Assembly (NCBI GenBank): GCA_021234155.1
Contig: JAJEKV010000304.1
Span: 62,001 to 126,000 of the forward strand
DNA from: Isoetes taiwanensis
Taxonomy: Eukaryota > Streptophyta > Lycopodiopsida > Isoetales > Isoetaceae
Length of the DNA: 64,000 bases
Reading direction: 5' to 3'
Made by a program: the position numbers and the translations under genes. Under the pieces are notes generated by a model. The model saw only the letters and a list, made by a program, of their open reading frames with translations. It made no database searches and had not been told where the DNA came from. This document shows, one piece after another, positions 34,009 through 45,040 of this stretch; the stretch's first letter is position 1; every line of letters starts with the position of its first letter.

Positions 34009-35850
34009 CTAGTCTAAAGTGAACTTACATATGATTATCTGGACTAACAGCTTTTCGATATCCCTGTGAAGACTTGATAGACATCGTGACTTTTCAGTAT
34101 CAAAGAAGTAAATGTTTTGGTCTGCTCCTAGTGACGCAATATTAAACTTCGGATCAAAGACATTTATTCCATTCACAACACTGTACAGTCTTATCAAGCT
34201 GAATGCCGCATGGTTTTTGTATTAACCAACATCTTCACTGCAAATACAAAGTACCCATTTCATCTATAAGAATTTGTAGTTAATTTCGTCTTGACTAAAA
34301 GCCTATGGCAATGAGTCAGCAGTAAACTGATATGAGAAATGATATTTCTCTTCATACTTTTTCCACATACTTTTGCCAGTAAATATCAGAATTTGGATAC
34401 TTTGTCTTCTCCGGCGCATGAGCTAACACTAACATATAAGTTATCAGTGGTTATCCTTGGTAAATCATTAAGAGAAAAAGCCAAAAATAGTTGATGACAA
34501 CAACCTGAGTGACGCCTAGCCTGTGCGCAAGTAATGATGCAACAATATTTCCATCGCTGTAGTTTTCAGTCACTAGATCTGGATGCCCCTTAAGTTGAGC
34601 ACAAACCTCGTTTGCAATATCCTGCATTACATATAAATTAAACATGGATGTTTGCTTTAGCTTCAGCATTTGGGTTCTATGCAATTTAGAATATGTAAAA
34701 TATAAATCATGAGACCTAGTTTTTCAATAATCCTTTCTCACTGCAGAACAGGACCCTTAAGATGAAGCCATGCTCGGTGCCACTTATCTTCTCCACATGC
34801 TGACTACATTGTCCCTTTTGAATTTGGGATGAGGAGAGTAACCTGACAATAAGAATCCATTACGTGAATGACATGTACACTTCTGTTTGAGAGTTTATTA
34901 TACTTTGGAAAAAGCTGTTGTGGTTTAAGACATACCACAACAATCTGAGATTTTATATCAAGTCCTTGACCTTTGATCCTTTGAAGCATTTCTTCATTCA
35001 ATGTCCTAACTTGATCCAAAATATAGAGTGCCTGCATCGTATAGCAACTAGATTCAAAACAATATAACTTTCATGCATGATAGCAACAACTAGCTATGCT
35101 ATTACCTGGCCTCTAGTGTTTGGTACGCCGAGAACATTTGCTGGAAACCATTGGAATTTCTCCCAAGAATCTTTCCAATAAATCAGGATCTGGTGCTTGA
35201 AGGATATCCAATAGTAAATGGAACATCTCAAGGATAGCATCTGAGGTATCACTCCATCCCTTCTGCAGCTACATGAAAACCAAAACAACTTCACGAGGCA
35301 AAGTTTACAACATTATCGTACTACTTACTTCGCTGCAGTCACAGAACGGGGTTGCCTTTAAAAGCTTTTACAAATATTCTTCTACTTTTACAAGAGCAGG
35401 GCGCATGTTGAGATTCTGGATTCTATCAATAAAGAGTGCAAAATAGTTTTAACAAGGTGAGAATTGGAAGGAAGTAAAATGATAGAACAAATATGATAAA
35501 AGTACCTCGCCTCCATATCTATGTACTTGAAAAGATTTGAATAATGGTTGCATGCTTGCTGGTGTACAGAACAGATGAGAGGAAAGATGTCTAGTAAGAA
35601 ATTGAGCCCCGTTGCCTAAGCCTAGCAAGATAAGTCCCATTGCCTAAGCCCTGCAAGATAAGCCCTGCAAAATAAGCACAATGTAAGCAGCTCAAGAGCA
35701 GATGGAAAAGCAATGTATTTATGAGACATTGGGATACCAGAATCAGCTTAGAAGCCACCTCTTGGCTAAAAATTTCCATCGTCATAGCTTCCTTTAGCTC
35801 TAGAAGATTCAACGAACTCCTGTATACCAAATGGAGCTGTGAGGCAGTGA
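34009..35850 (-). pseudogene. SUS: Sucrose synthase pseudogene
   Basis: Sucrose synthase cleaves sucrose with UDP to UDP-glucose and fructose. The minus strand carries its exons in order: LGNGAQFLTRHLSSHLF with SMQPLFKSFQVHRYGGE (about 35625-35510); [20 protein letters not shown] with [16 protein letters not shown] (about 35275-35100); ALYILDQVRTLNEEMLQRIK (about 35036-34935); GTEHGFILRVLFCSEKG (about 34830-34740); [20 protein letters not shown] and [19 protein letters not shown] (34621-34505, clean splice sites); AHAPEKTKYPNSDIYW (about 34430-34270, frameshifted); [20 protein letters not shown] (34197-34020). The nucleotide-binding C-terminal half is absent, about 14 residues are lost before [11 protein letters not shown], and several exons carry frameshifts or stops. 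Intron positions survive, so it is an unprocessed duplicate. Confidence 0.9.
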
Positions 35851-37039
35851 TTACATTCGTACCCTAGGGTGTAATGTCGGATCTGCCATACCTTGAGCTC
35901 AAACAACAGGGATAGACATGCAACAAATGGACATAGTATCACTTAGCTTAACTCTCCTCAAATCTTCGCCGCTCCGTGTCTCCACTGGTAGTAAAACAGA
36001 GCTATAAAGAAGATATGCAAATGCCAAGTGTCTTGGATAAGCCAAAAGATCATGGAAGAATCGCTATGCTCCTGCCACAAGCAGGGCGCAATGGCTTCTA
36101 CACTTCTTGACGAAGATCGCAAAGTCCCTGCCGCAAACACAGCGCCTTAGCTTCAAAACCTGGCCTCTGTTGGCGAAAAAGGAGGGAAAGAAAGGGGGTA
36201 ATTTAGATTCAAATTTCCCCCCTTACCCCGATGGTTAAGGGATTAAAAGTTAGGTGCCAAAACACCTTATTTCTCTATCGTGGAGGTAAAAGGGGTGGCC
36301 ACATGCAATGTTTGCTGCCTCCACCTCCGTATCTGAATCTGATACGAGAGCAGCTACGAGAGAGGTGAAGAGAGGGAAAATTGAAGGGGGAAGAGCTGCA
36401 GAAGAGAGAGGAAGCAATAAATTAAACTAGTTTTTTTGGATGCACCCCCCTTAGGAGTGGAAGATTGAAAACTGGCCTCCGATTTGAAACGGAGGCCTCC
36501 ACCTCCGTTTTTACATGAAAATCTGCCGGTGGGAAGGAAAAGATAATCATGTGGCCACCCTTAAAGAGTCCCCATGGGCAAATGCTTTAACTTCGGTATA
36601 CATGGTTTTAAATTGGGGGGGTTCGACCTGAAAAATCCAGCCATTTTAAAAAATTTCTGATGACAAAAAAAAAATTCCAGCGGCTTTTCAGGCCACTTTT
36701 ATAAAATTTTCTAAGGATTTTCGAAAAACTACACTAAAAATTAAAGTCATAACCCTAGAACTTACGCAGCCGGTCGAGCGGAATGGATCTACCCTAGTTC
36801 CATTTTGCAGTGTAGAGAGGTGCTAAATGGCGCCACGGGAATGGACGCGGGCAAAAAATTGCGACCCCATTTCTATATACAAGGGGAGCGCCTAGTTATT
36901 CTATTTTTATGTACCCCCTGTAACTTTATACCCCACGGTGGGGGATTCAGTAAGAGTTCCCCCATTGGCAAATAGTATGTATGCAGGGGGGGTGCTTATA
37001 CATATACAGGGGGAAATAGGCGGTGTATATTTTGTATTA
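35851..37039. other. Unassigned stretch with GC/purine-rich patches
   Basis: The first part may be the lost 5' end of the sucrose synthase copy. A hairpin-capable CCTCCGATTTGAAACGGAGG lies near 36477. GGTGGCCACATG near 36294 and CATGTGGCCACC near 36549 are inverted with respect to each other, about 250 bp apart, so a small foldback element is possible. Confidence 0.35.
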
Positions 37040-37265
37040 TAAACATAGCCTGTAGTGCCAAGGGATATGCCCCAAGGTAGCTTGGTCAAGGGTTCGAACC
37101 CTTGCTTTGTCGTAGGTTCATGGTGGGATTGCTCCAACATAAACAAAGTTGGTTGGTGATGTGTGTTGTCATATGTATTGGGTTGCCCATAGGGGGGCAA
37201 TCCCTTGTTTGTGTGGGTTTTTGGTATATTCATGGTATATGCTAGCATATGCTTAGAATATGCCA
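37040..37265 (+). mobile_element. Candidate tRNA-derived SINE
   Basis: An A-box-like TAGTGCCAAGG lies at 37053-37063 and a canonical B box GGTTCGAACC at 37091-37100, about 28 bases apart, as in tRNA-derived SINE heads. Downstream GGGTTGCCC and GGGCAATCCC can pair as a hairpin (about 37179-37204), similar to the GGGTTGCC/GGCAACCC hairpin near 50294. The 3' end and tail were not resolved. Confidence 0.5.
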
Positions 37266-39356
37266 AAAACTGCTAAAAACTTGCTACAAGCTGTAAATGC
37301 TAGGTCGCCCCTGTTGCCTGGTGGCTGCTTTGCAAACCGGCTGACCGAGAGAAGTTCGGTAGCATGGAGGCCATCGGCAAGGTAAGCCTGTCGTTTTAGT
37401 GTAGGAATATCTCCTTCAGCTTGGGTCCCCTTGCATGTAAGAAGCAGCCCCTTCTTTGACAGGGCCCTTCCGACGGCCCAGATTTCGGAGCAATTTGTCA
37501 GACCAGGGATGTATTCTGTTGTGAGTTATTCTTTCAAAGAGGCAAATGCGGCTTAGAAATCATGGTTGTGTTTGGGCCTCTAGATGCGTTGCAGGCTGCC
37601 GGAGGCTAAGAATAGATGAAAATGGAGTTGAAGTTCATGCCCAATCCCAAGGCCATAGGTTGATTCCGTTCAAGATGCCAATGTCAATCTAGGTTGCTCT
37701 GGGGCATCGTGTGGGTTTTTCCTAAATCGGTTGGAGAACATAGATTCAGCATCTAATTCATGTTCAGTTATCTCACTTCAAGAGCTTCTAGCTCTTGTGG
37801 AAGATATAAAGGAGATATTTGTAGCAACCTTTACTAGTGATATCTTATGGTAAGGTGTAGGCAAGTTGTCCTTGAAGTTTTTAAAAAGTGTATTCCCTTC
37901 TTGCAAGTTTCTTCATTCAAATAATATATCTCCGAATCTACCTGTAACAGTTGCATGTCATCATTACGAGAAAAGTTGGAGTAGCTTACCCGGAGATCGA
38001 TACGAGTCACCGTACCAGGATTGGCCAAATTTGACAGTTGTGTAAGTGATTGCAGTTTTTTTGTCTTAGATATACCAGATGGATCTATTGTATTCCAACA
38101 ACTAAGAGAGCCTTGCCATCATTGGTATTAATGTTTCACAGGTATCCTGAAGAGACGGTCGCAGGTAGGTTTGTAAAGACACTGTAGGATGGAATTTGTG
38201 TAATCTAATCACGCATCCTGTATTCACAATGGCAATCAGGCATCCTATGTTCATAATGGCACATGATAGACTCCTATTGCATATTGACCTCTTATATACT
38301 AACATGGCCAAGCATTATAGAAACCTACAATTTGTCAATTCTTTCATAATCAAATTGTAAACTTTGAGTTCCGATAGACATACTTATGATGTGCAGGCTG
38401 TATTTACATATTAATTCTTGACATCAAACAATATGCCAATATTTATTCGATAAAGTTGAGACTTCTTCGAACAGAAAACTTCCTCTAACATACTACAATA
38501 CATCAGAGACTGAAGATACTGAACACATACATCTTGTGTTTCTTCCAAGAGATACAGCAAAATGGGTTTCCCCCTTATGTGATGGTGCAATCTGTTCATT
38601 CAAGGCACCCATATGGCCAAAGCAAGCTCTTCTTGTTGCTTCAGGCCAAAAGGAAATCAAAGTGCGGTTGGCATTATATGTGTTCGAGGTATGCGTCCAT
38701 CTGGTTCTTGAGGTGATTTGTAATGGGAATCCTTCACATAAAGACTTATTTTAGAAGAGCAAACAGTTCATAAATCTATCTCAGCAGTTGGATGTCCCAG
38801 ATAGGATGTTGTTAAGCTCTCTCTGCCAAACTAACCCTGGAGCGAACTTTTTTCAAAAGGTAATAGCAATCCGGCAACAAAATGAGTGAGACTATGGGAA
38901 ACGGCCGTTGTCATAAAACCTGGAGTAAAGTCTGAGTTTACAGTGAAAACCTGAATTCCTTGATATAGAAGGGCCATTGCTGCAAACCCTGGATTCACAA
39001 CATAGCCTGAGTTCTTTATAGCGAAACCTGGATTTGCAAGTGCTGCCTAGTCTACAGTAGGGTTTGGGACGACAACAGCGAGACCTGGGCGCGCAGAGGC
39101 GGTCAGTTTGTTTGCAATTCAGAGTTTTAGAGTGTGCGTGCTCTGTTTCATAAATTGTCATCTCAATTTTGTTTGTTGCATGAACGATTTTGGTTAGGCC
39201 TCATGCCTTTCTCGCATTCCTCATACATCTTGTTAGGGAATAGAAATTAGATTGCTGAAGCTTTGTATGTATCATGCCATATACTTTGATGCTTTTCATG
39301 CATGTAACTTAAATATGGAGGTTTTTGCTAGTTTCTGAACTTCATGCATGCATGAG
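37266..39356. other. Unassigned stretch; one open frame near 38534-38754
   Basis: A + strand frame contains FLPRDTAKWVSPLCDGAI followed by FKAPIWPKQALLVASGQKE, which has a natural composition but no family I can name. Between 38915 and 39080 the string AACCTG(G)A recurs about six times, a degenerate minisatellite. The 5' exons expected for the neighbouring oxidoreductase were looked for here and not found. Confidence 0.3.
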
Positions 39357-40440
39357 GTCTTTAAAGGGACAGATATTGCTCGGGAAGTAATCAAGTGTGG
39401 GCCAGATGCTTCTGGCTGGAGATAGAGTTGTTAGCTGGCTTTCTATCTGGGTGAGTAAGTGTCCTGTGTAACATTACAATAAAACCCCCAAAATAACTTT
39501 TGAAGCATTTACATTTTAGTGCGGTCTGGTGGAGCATTCGCAGAGTATGCAATTGCACCACTGAAATATGCTGCAAAATTACCATCGGAGGTGTCTTCTC
39601 TAGATGCTGTTGCTCTTCCTGTGGCTGCTCTTACAGCGCTTCAGAGTCTCAAAGATTCTGCTGGAGTTAAGTTTGATAGTAACTATAGTGCAAATATACT
39701 TATTATTGCAGCCTCTGGAGGTATTGGCACTTATGTCGTACAGGTTGGTTGCATGGATTACTCATGCTTGTCAAAGAGCAATTATATTTCTTGAGTTAAT
39801 TGTGTACAAGGATAAGTAGAGGTTTTTGCATTCTTGATGTTTTTCCATGGCAAAGAGCAGTTATTTCTTGAGTTTATTTTACATAAGAATGAGGCGTTTT
39901 CCATGTTGATAATTCTATATATCAATTAGAGTATGATCTCTACTATGTGTTTACAAATCATATGTTATGCAGCTAGCAAAGCTTGGAGGAGCTCATGTAA
40001 CAGCAACATGCGGTTATCGGAACATTGAGCTAGTGAAAAGCCTTGGCGCTGATGAGGTGCTTGATTACAAGACTCCAGAAGGGGCTGCATTGAAGAGTCC
40101 TCCAGGTTGCAGATTTGATGCTGTTATTCATTGTATAACAGGTATACCTTGGTCGACATTTCAGCCTGTTCTTGCTCGAAAGGGGAAGGTTATTGACCTC
40201 CCACCTAATTTTGATGGCATGGTACGAGATGCTACAATCCTTACTTTTTCCAAGCAGAAGTTAGTGCCATTTGTCATGGCAGCAAATCAGAAGGATTTAG
40301 AGTTTCTAGTCAATCTTATCAAAGAAAAGACACTAACAGCTGTAGTTGATTTAAAGTTCTCACTGGCAGAGGCTGCATAGTCATTGTCAAAGAGCATGGA
40401 GGGTAATGCTACAGGCAAGGTGCTAGTGGTAGTAGACTAA
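39357..40440 (+). pseudogene. ceQORH: Chloroplast-envelope quinone oxidoreductase homologue (ceQORH), disabled copy
   Basis: ceQORH-type proteins are NADPH-dependent reductases of the medium-chain family that act on reactive enones at the chloroplast envelope. Three exons are visible. About 39357-39452 gives GTDIAREVIKCGPDA then, after a frame change, LAGDRVVSWLSIW. Exon 39520-39743 gives GGAFAEYAIAPLKY, ALPVAALTALQSL and the nucleotide-binding turn AASGGIGTYVVQ. Exon 39973-40440 gives LAKLGGAHVTATCGYRNIEL, VKSLGADEVLDYKTPEGAAL and finally EGNATGKVLVVVD before TAA. In the last exon TAG at 40378-40380 replaces the Trp expected from the family (AEDAW), removing 20 residues. The N-terminal exons are missing. 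Splice sites of the last two exons are intact, so inactivation may be recent. Confidence 0.85.
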
Positions 40441-40871
40441 AAAATGATTCAACGTTGTACTTCCCTGTTTATGAACATCGGGAAGGTACAAACAACTGTT
40501 TTTTAGTTCTAACCCTGGGATATCAGGGGGGGAATTGAGTTTTAAATACAATGTTTCCACTCAGTCTATTTTACTACTTTCCATCACAGGTGGGCTTCTG
40601 GGAACTTGGCTTTGCTAGCTAGGAAGGATAATTTCTAGGCAAGGAGCTGCATATGGAAAGTCGGTTCAGCATGATCTGGACCCTCTCGCGTAGTTAAGCG
40701 GGAAGAATTAAGCCAAATATGGGGCAAGCTTCGTTCAATGCATCTTATAGAAAGGTTATATCTGGAGGCAAGTATTGTTGAATGCAAACCCTAAAGTCTA
40801 TTCCAAGGATTGCCTATTTCAAGGAAGGTGTCTTGACTTTTTTAGTGAAACAATATGGTCAAGGTGCAAGA

Positions 40872-41021
40872 TGTGCCAAGAGGCAACTTATGCTCGCTTA
40901 TTATGCCGGCTAGGGAATGCCAAGAAGGACGTGCTTGGCCGAAACCTGTGCCAAGAGGCAACTTATGCTCGCTTATTATGCCGGCTAGGGAATGCCAAGA
41001 AGGACGTGCTTGGCCAAAACC
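40872..41021 (+). repeat. 75-bp tandem duplication in a putative promoter
   Basis: TGTGCCAAGAGGCAACTTAT begins copies at 40872 and 40947; the 75-bp units differ at a single base near the end. The pair ends about 65 bp before a TATATAA box, so it could duplicate upstream promoter elements of the next gene. It is a multiple of three and so also keeps an incidental frame open. Confidence 0.85.
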
Positions 41022-41084
41022 TGACTTCCAATTATTCCCATCGTATACCTACAGGTGACCCGCAAACCTGTTCCCTATTGCACT

Positions 41085-41098
41085 GTTATATAACACCC
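41085..41098 (+). promoter_or_regulatory. Putative TATA box
   Basis: TGTTATATAACACC lies about 80 bp before the ATG at 41168, a normal plant spacing for a TATA box and short 5' leader. Confidence 0.5.
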
Positions 41099-41167
41099 AC
41101 ATCCCACACCATATTTTCATCTCATTCCTTTTATTCTCTTAATTTTCATAGCCTTTGTAGTTTAGAT

Positions 41168-41668
41168 ATGGCAGCACATAAACTTGTTTACTTCCTCCTT
41201 TTTGTAGCCCTTTTTGCATCAGTTGCTGCATGGCGCCCTCCTCTTAAATACGACAAAGGAGAAGACCTTGACGATGATGAGGAACTGGTTGTCCTTCTCA
41301 GGGTGGTTTGCTTCAAGTTAACATCAGATGACTTCGTCCCCTTGTTCTGTACGTTGCTTTGTTGACCTCCCTTATAGGTCGTAACATGTTTTCTTAACTC
41401 TTTTGTTGATGAGCATGGATTAGTGTCAAACTTTGTGGACCCTTTAGCTTCTCCAAGTCTGGCTCCACTAGCCTCAAAGGTGAATTCAAAATAAGGGGTG
41501 GTTCCTACAAGAATGCTCATCTCTATTGCCTCAAAGTCGAGGAGTTTACCTTGCCGTATGACTGCAGTGTGCTTGCAATCCCCAACCCTGGTTCCTTGAC
41601 CATCCCTCTCAATGTCAAGGATGAAACAACATTTGCCCAAGTTGCTCCATTTGTGTATAGTGCATAAG
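41168..41668 (+). pseudogene. Small secreted protein, Ole e 1-like, interrupted
   Basis: From the ATG at 41168 the frame starts MAAHKLVYFLLFVALFASVA, a clear signal peptide, then AWRPPLKYDKGEDLDDDEEL, and stops at 41363-41365. In a second frame from about 41422 the DNA reads AWISVKLCGPFSFSKSGST, LKGEFKIRGGSYKNAHLYCL, DCSVLAIPNPGSLTIPL and FAQVAPFVYSA before TAA at 41666. The pattern of spaced Cys, 'G.F.I', 'C.V...DCS' and a final 'AP.VY' resembles Ole e 1 / pollen extracellular proteins, though the match is loose. The two parts are separated by stops and a frame change, or by an unrecognised intron. A secreted cell-wall protein relic is my reading. Confidence 0.45.
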
Positions 41669-42046
41669 CGAGCATAGAAGAAAGTGCTATAATTATTACG
41701 ATCACTTGCGATGCGATAATGTTTTCTGTCCTGGATTATATCATAATCTCAATTCATGTTTTCATGAACCTCATACAGTTATTGCTCTTTTGATTATTTG
41801 AGCATAACTCGTATTCTAGTAGGATATACTATACGATCATGGATTTTACCTAATAAATTGATTGATAATGCTTACAAACTGAAAGACTTTTTATGAGTTT
41901 AAGTGCTGCATTAACTTTGTGCTTCTATATTGTACTGGTTCCATTCCATAAGCCTAATTTTCATTGACTTGGCCTCTACTTCAAAAATAACGACAAAGAC
42001 GAGGAATTACAACCGCGACCCAGCATGTGAAACTAAAGTTAGAAAT
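41669..42046. other. Downstream spacer
   Basis: AT-rich, no gene or repeat seen. Likely 3' flank of the secreted-protein copy. Confidence 0.4.
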
Positions 42047-42100
42047 CGAGCAGCCAATAGGAATATAAGGTAGCGAGCAGCCAATAGGAATATAAGGTAG
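42047..42100 (+). repeat. Perfect 27-bp tandem duplication
   Basis: Two identical 27-bp units containing CGAGCAGCCAATAGGAATAT lie side by side (42047-42073 and 42074-42100). Each carries a CCAAT box. Perfect identity implies a recent event. Confidence 0.9.
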
Positions 42101-42608
42101 CTAGGTATAATAGACATAATAGCCAAGACCTATGCGAACATTTCTTTGGTTCCAAACCTATGGGGTTGCACCTACTATTAATGTCCAATGTGTGTAAGTT
42201 CAAAATTTATGGAAACCCTAACTTGTTCATAATGCGAGGCAATCATTGAGTTATGAGGAGGTAAACTTCTGAAAAGTCTCTTTTTGATGAGGGAAAATCT
42301 TCAAATTACCCTTATAAGCTGCATTATATTAAAATGAGACTCATGCAATTCCCACTTTTTTTTAGAACCCTGTTATTTCAATCCAAAAGGATGTGTGAAT
42401 TGTTTAAGGTCCCATTATTGTCTTCAAGACTTTTATCTTGTGTGAGTAAAAAACTTAGAATATAAATGGCCTCCTTTTTGCAGATGGCGAATCAAGAAAC
42501 TAAATAACACATCCAAAACCAATGAAATAGTTTACTTTCTCCAAATAAAGTGCTAGTAGTATGCAATGAATTTTTATTCATAAATAATATCATTACAATT
42601 TATTTTAT
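42101..42608. other. AT-rich spacer
   Basis: No gene, tRNA or named repeat could be supported. Confidence 0.4.
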
Positions 42609-42740
42609 AGAAGAGAATAGAATAGAATAGAGTTTATGATTTAAGCCACTTCACCCTCCGGCCATGGAGGGCAACCCTCCGTGCGCAGCACCTTGTTTTT
42701 TACATGGTGGAGGTACGAGTCCCCCCACGTTACACTAGTC
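42609..42740 (-). mobile_element. Retroposon 3' end with (TATTC)n tail
   Basis: Read on the minus strand, a segment with GCACGGAGGGTTGCCCTCC leads through TCATAAACTC into TATTC units (42611-42632 on the + strand as GAATA). The tail type matches the LINE family A 3' ends; the body matches the repeat fragment at 2660-2720. Confidence 0.65.
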
Positions 42741-44430
42741 TACACTAGCATGGCAATAACAAATAGATAGATAGTATTTTTATATACAAAAGAAGAGACA
42801 CTCTTAACACTACAAAAGTACTAGAAGCAAAACTAACTACTACCAAGCACCACGGAAATCTAACCACAAAGAGCAAGCCATCTAACTAAATCTATAACCA
42901 AAAGCCCTATCTAAAACTGAAACTTATGCACTCTTAAGACTAGAAAAAATCAACACTAAACCTATTTAACGATTGAAAAAGTAGACACAAGCACCTTAAA
43001 GCAAATACAATCAGAAAATATTGCTATCTCGTTCATCTTCTCTTATCAAAAAGGAAAACAAAGCTTATAATATCTATGCATACCCTAAAAAATAATAGGC
43101 CGAGTTGTGAGCTTGGCCGAAAATGCCCAGTTTCCATTGCATGTAATCCTTATTATCTGTTAAGAACAGGCGACGAAAGTGCACAGAGTTAGTGGCAGAA
43201 CCATAAAGCAAAGATTTGGCTCCTCGCGCACGGAACAAGTAAGGGAAAAAAGACATAGCTGCATATTGTCAAGTTTGCTGAAGTTCAAAATATTAATGCC
43301 ATGGCTGGTTTGGGAAGCTAAGGAGACCTCTATTCCGTGAACAAAGAACCTTCATATAAAAATTTCAGTCAGCGACATTTAAGCCAGTGGTTACAAAGCA
43401 AATCCAAGTGCAAAATAAACTTATCTGCCATCCCCATGCTCCATCTGCCATAACCAATACCGTTGGAGCAAGAAAGCTTGGCCGCAAGTAAAATGGACTG
43501 CCATAGCTGTTTTGGCCTTGCAACGGGCCTAGAGCTGTACATAGCCATAGTCAAAACTGGAAGAAGCCGCACATCTAGATTTTATATCGCCATAGCAGGG
43601 CAAGGCGACCATCGAGAAAAGGCAGAAAAGACAAACCGCACTGGATCGTTGATGTGGCAAGGGACATGAGAAGTGGGGGGAGTTTTTTGAAAGGAAATAA
43701 CAATTGGGGGGGGAGTCTCTAAATTCATAAAATTTAAATTTGGTGCCGATTTCAAGTCCTATATCCTAACATCCAGTCGCCACCTGGTAGATGCAAAAAT
43801 TAGGAATGGGCGAGAAAAAAGTTGGTAATGATAATTTTGTTATAGTAATGAAGTTGCAGAAGGAAATAGATAACGTAGACATTTACCGTTGAACTACACA
43901 CATTAGTTTATCACAATTTGAAGGAGAATATGATATAGAAGGATTTACCAAGATGAGTTGAGTAGTGAATTGTGCATGTCGGGAAAATCCAGAGATGATG
44001 GATTGTTTCAATTAAGCACTTGGGCTCTCGAAGGAAATTTGATATTGTTACAGTGTTTGACTTGATCCCAAATGAACAGTAAAAGTGCTACAATATTATT
44101 GAGTTCATATATATATGCATTGTGAACCTTGTATTGAGTTAAATTTGAAAAATTAACATTGTAGTACATTGGGTATCTGCTCTTTAATTGCCTTCCAAAG
44201 GATGATTCAATGCATGACCTCCGTCGAATGCAAATTTTGCTTATGCAAATCGTATATGGGAAATAAGGAGAGAAATATTTATTTAGGATCACATACTTAT
44301 CTACCTATATCGATGGTCTAGAGAAGAGTGAACACATATAAGAGATATTATGGACATTTTAGATATCTTATTATTACAATGATGGTTTAGATGTGTAATG
44401 AGATCTAGTTGTTTATATAAAGTTTGGAGA
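42741..44430. other. Unassigned stretch
   Basis: No supported gene. Two TAGATAGATAG-type microsatellite traces occur near 42765. CCATAGC strings near 43500-43595 resemble those near 18750 and 49935. G runs near 43675 and 43710 are unusual locally. Confidence 0.3.
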
Positions 44431-44500
44431 AAGGAAGGAAGGAAGGAAGTTACTTTTATCATCCACGGAGACCAATCGGTCTAAGGCAAAGCCGGTTTAG
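44431..44500 (-). mobile_element. Retroposon 3' end with (TTCC)n tail
   Basis: The minus strand reads GGTCTCCGTGGATGATAAAA, the conserved 3' end of LINE family A, followed by a (TTCC)n simple repeat (GGAA repeats at 44434-44450 on the + strand) instead of TATTC. Confidence 0.6.
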
Positions 44501-45006
44501 ATCAACAAAATCCTCTTTTGAAAGCATTGATAGAGTATGGAATATAAAGTATAGAAAGCAGTTACAGTTCCTAAATTCAGTTCTTCAATCTTAAAATCGT
44601 ACATCAGTCTTTCTCCTTGCAATGGGCTGGAGATTGCAAAAATGTTTCCTGTCATTCACCATGCATGTAATATAAAGCAACAAATATTACAACAGACAAT
44701 ACATGTAAGAATTCCATTGTTGCCCCATGGCGGGATGAAGAATCAAGTGTTAGTTCGTACACATGCTTTGATACGGATGTTGCAACAACAACTCCTAGTA
44801 CTGCTTTCCTAGGTGAAAGCGAGCTTCTTTCATCTAGATTACTGAACCCCCGGATTACTTAAGATAATCGCTCCTTTTGAAAGCGAGCTCCTTTTCATCT
44901 GGATCTATGAAAATGGCAAGAACCTCCATATTACTTAAGGTAATCACTCTATTTTTTTTTAAACAAAACACTTCTAAAAAATGTTGCAGGTTGTAATTCC
45001 CAATTT

Positions 45007-45007
<1 letters not shown>
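44501..45007. other. Unassigned stretch
   Basis: A phrase with GAAAGCGAGCT(C/T)CTTTTCATCT recurs near 44815 and 44880, an imperfect local duplication. No gene. Confidence 0.4.

Positions 45008-45038
<31 letters not shown>
45008..45038 (+). repeat. Poly(A) tract of 31 bases
   Basis: An uninterrupted A run, possibly a retroposed tail or a simple repeat. The sequence before it has no recognisable element. Confidence 0.9.

Positions 45039-45040
<2 letters not shown>

Noticed and set aside
41188-41640. 150-codon minus-strand open frame
   Set aside because: It is the complement of the secreted-protein remnant, whose + strand reading has a signal peptide and family-like Cys pattern; the minus frame shows a low-complexity Ser run from the Asp/Glu codons.
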